A stretch of DNA of 64,000 nt. Origin: Epiperipatus broadwayi. Taxonomy: Eukaryota > Onychophora > Udeonychophora > Euonychophora > Peripatidae. Shown in pieces: positions 53,901 through 56,900 of the stretch. The notes beneath the pieces were generated by a model that saw only the letters and a program-made list of their open reading frames with translations, was not told the DNA's origin and made no database searches. Location of the stretch: assembly GCA_028023455.1 (NCBI GenBank), contig JAQFVV010006215.1:9009950-9073949 (forward strand). Direction: 5' to 3'. Position 1 is the stretch's first letter; each line of letters opens with the position of its first letter. Position numbers and translations under genes: made by a program.

Positions 53901-56900
53901 AAATACATAAATATAAGTATACATGAACATATAATTTTACAATCATTATAAGCTGGATTTAAAAGTGGTTTTAGTACAGAATATGAGTTGCCATTATGCT
54001 TTGCATTAGTAGATTATGAAAAAGCATTTATTTGATTCTATAAACATTTCTTCAGTGATTAAAGCATTGGATCATCAAGGTATAGATCCAGGATATTGTT
54101 ATATTTTAAAGAGTATTTATAAAAATGCAACAGCAACAATTAGATTACATAATGATACTGGGAAAGCCAACATTGAGAAGGATGTAAGACAGGATGACTC
54201 CGTATCTCCAAAGCTTTTTACAGCAGTACTGCAAGAAGTATTTTGTGGATTAAAATGGGAAGCTAAAGGAAAAAAGTAAATGGAGATTATTTAAGTCATT
54301 TAGATTTTGCAGATGATATAATTGTTTTTGAAATAATGCTTTAGAGCTGCAGGAAATGTTGCAGGAGTTATCAGATGAAAATAGGAAAGTATGACTAAAG
54401 ATAAATGTTAAAAAGACTAAAGTAATGTTTAATGGATTTTCTCAAAATATGAAAATAAAGATTGATTATGATGAATTAGAAGAAGTTAACAATTACAAAC
54501 ATCTTGGTCAGATTATTAATATAGATGGAGTCATAATGGATGAAATTAATCATAGAATTAAACTTGGTTGGAGTGCTTTTGGTAGAAATAACTTTATACT
54601 AAAAAGAAATATGCCTATGTGTTTGAAAAGGAAGGTTTTTAATAAATGTGTTTTACCAGTTTTTATTTATGGTTCTGAGACTTGGACACTTACTAGAAGA
54701 GCAATACAGAGACTTCAGACCACTCAAAGAAGTATGGAGAGATGCATGGTGGGAGTAACAAGAGAATCGAAAATGCAATATATGGATAAGAAAACAAACA
54801 GATGCTACTGACTTCATTGAAAAAAATTAAAAGACTGAAGTGGAGTTGGGCTGGACATATTGCTAGAAGAGATGATAATAGATGGACAATTGAAATCTTA
54901 AATTGGATTCCAAGAGATTGTAAAAGACCCAGAAAGAGAGCACTGGACATATTGCTAGAAGAGATGATAATAGATGGACAATTGAAATCTTAAACTGGAT
55001 TCCAAGAGATTGTAAAAGACCCAGAAAGAGAGCACATGTGAGATGGATGGATAAAATAAGAAAGTGTGTGGGGGGTGATGTGGAGAAGAGAAGCTAAAGA
55101 TTGGAGAAAATAGATGGAACTTGGAGAGACCTTCCTTCTGCAGTGGATTGATAATGGTTGATGATGATGATAATGATGTATATAGTCTATCTTAGAATGA
55201 CTATTTATATGAACTATAACAAACACAATACAAATACATGAATATAAATACACATATAATTTTACATATATACATATATTCTATTTTATAATCACTATTT
55301 ATATGTGGGTATATAAATAGTGATTATGATTATAAGATAGAATTTATTTATATATATATAAAATGTAAAATTATATATATATTTGTATTCATGTATTAGT
55401 ATTGTGTTTGTTATAATTCTGAAGAAAATTGCTGGGGCAATTGAAGTCATCAATAGTGGATTGTATAAAAGTGTTCTTAAAAGTAATAAAGAAAATAAAT
55501 GATAATAATATTATATAATCAAAACAGGCAAAACTCTCCATACAGTAGTGCCACTCAGAGTAATCAATGGATGCCAGAAGGCTTGTGCATAAAATCCCCA
55601 TCTAGTACCTACTCATTCAATTTCTCCAGACTAGTTTCTGGTTTGTGGCCTTCATCAGTGAGGAGCTTTCAATCTGAGAGCACTGAACCTAGATCTTAGG
55701 GTCTAATGCAACCCTCCAGCAGCTACCTTTTATCTCTACTTAACTACAAAACTATGAGAATAAAATTGAAAACAATATTTTCAATCTAAGCTCAGTAGCT
55801 TATATAGTCATATGGGCCTGAACCCAATTCAATACTCATACATTTTTGGGTCTTTGTCTCTTTAACAACTATAGCCACCACTATCCTATTAGGCAGGATT
55901 GGTGTTAAACCACTAAACATCACATGATCACTATTTCTTATGTCAGCACATTACTGTTATTAAAACAGGCAAAACTCCATACATTAATGCCATTCAGTGC
56001 CAACTAGAGTAATCAATGGATACCAGAAGGCTTGTGCATAAAATTCCCATCTAGTGCTTACTCATCTAATATCCCCAGACTAGTTTCTGGCTTGTGGCCT
56101 TTGTCAGTGTGCTTTGGATCTGAGAGCACTGCACCTAGATCTTTGGATCTAATGCAATCCTCCAGCATCTCTACTTAACTACAAAACTATGAGAATAAAA
56201 TTGAAAACAATATTTCAATCTAAGCTCAGTAGTTTATGTAGTCATAAGGGCCTGAAACCAGTTCAGTGCCCATACATTTTGGTGTTTTTGGCTCTTTAAC
56301 AACCATAGCCACCACTATCCTATTGAGCAGGATTGGTGTTAAACCACCAAACATCACATGATCACTATTTCTTATGCTAGCACATTATTGTTATTAAAAC
56401 AGGCAAAACTCTCCATACAGTAGTGCCACTCAATGCCAACCAGTCCTGCCTAATAGGATAGTTGTGGCTATGGTTGTTAAAGAGCTAAAGACACCAACAT
56501 GTATGGGTACTGAACTGTGTTTAGGCCCATATGACTATATAAGCTATTGAGTTGAGATTGAAAATATTGGGTTTTCAATTTTATTCTCATAGTTTTGTAA
56601 AAGGTGGTTGCTGGAGAGTTGCATTAGATCCTAAGATCTAGGTGCAGTGCTCTCAGATCCAAAGCTCCTCATTGACTAAGGCCACAAGCCAGAAACTAGT
56701 CTGGGGATATTGGATGAGTATGCACTAGATGGGGATTTTATGAACAAGCCTTCTGGCATCAATTGATTACCCTGGTTGGCACTGAGGTGGTACTACTTTA
56801 TGGAGAGTTTTGCCTGTTTTAATAACAGTAATGTGCTAGCATAAGAAAAATTGATCATGTGATGTTTAGTGGTTTAATATTATATAATAATAATAAACAA

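Larger units (their letters stand above)
55506..56888. repeat. Family A composite: two minus tandem monomers plus an inverted monomer, 14-bp target duplication
   Basis: TAATATTATATAAT at 55506-55519 and 56875-56888 flanks the block. Inside are two minus monomers in tandem (449 bp apart), a truncated third start near 56400-56440, then a plus monomer to 56874. The left end starts at AAAACAGGCAAAAC and the right end at GATGTTTAGTGG, the same limits as in the other composites. It lies in the 3' tail of a family E copy. No protein is coded. Confidence 0.82.

Noticed and set aside
54693-54950. Minus-strand 85-codon ORF
   Set aside because: Antisense shadow of the RTE reverse transcriptase.
55499-55699. 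66-codon ORF (also 12795-13019 and 13266-13475) with similar protein text
   Set aside because: These are the same family A repeat translated. The similarity comes from the DNA repeat and the ribozyme region, not from a gene.
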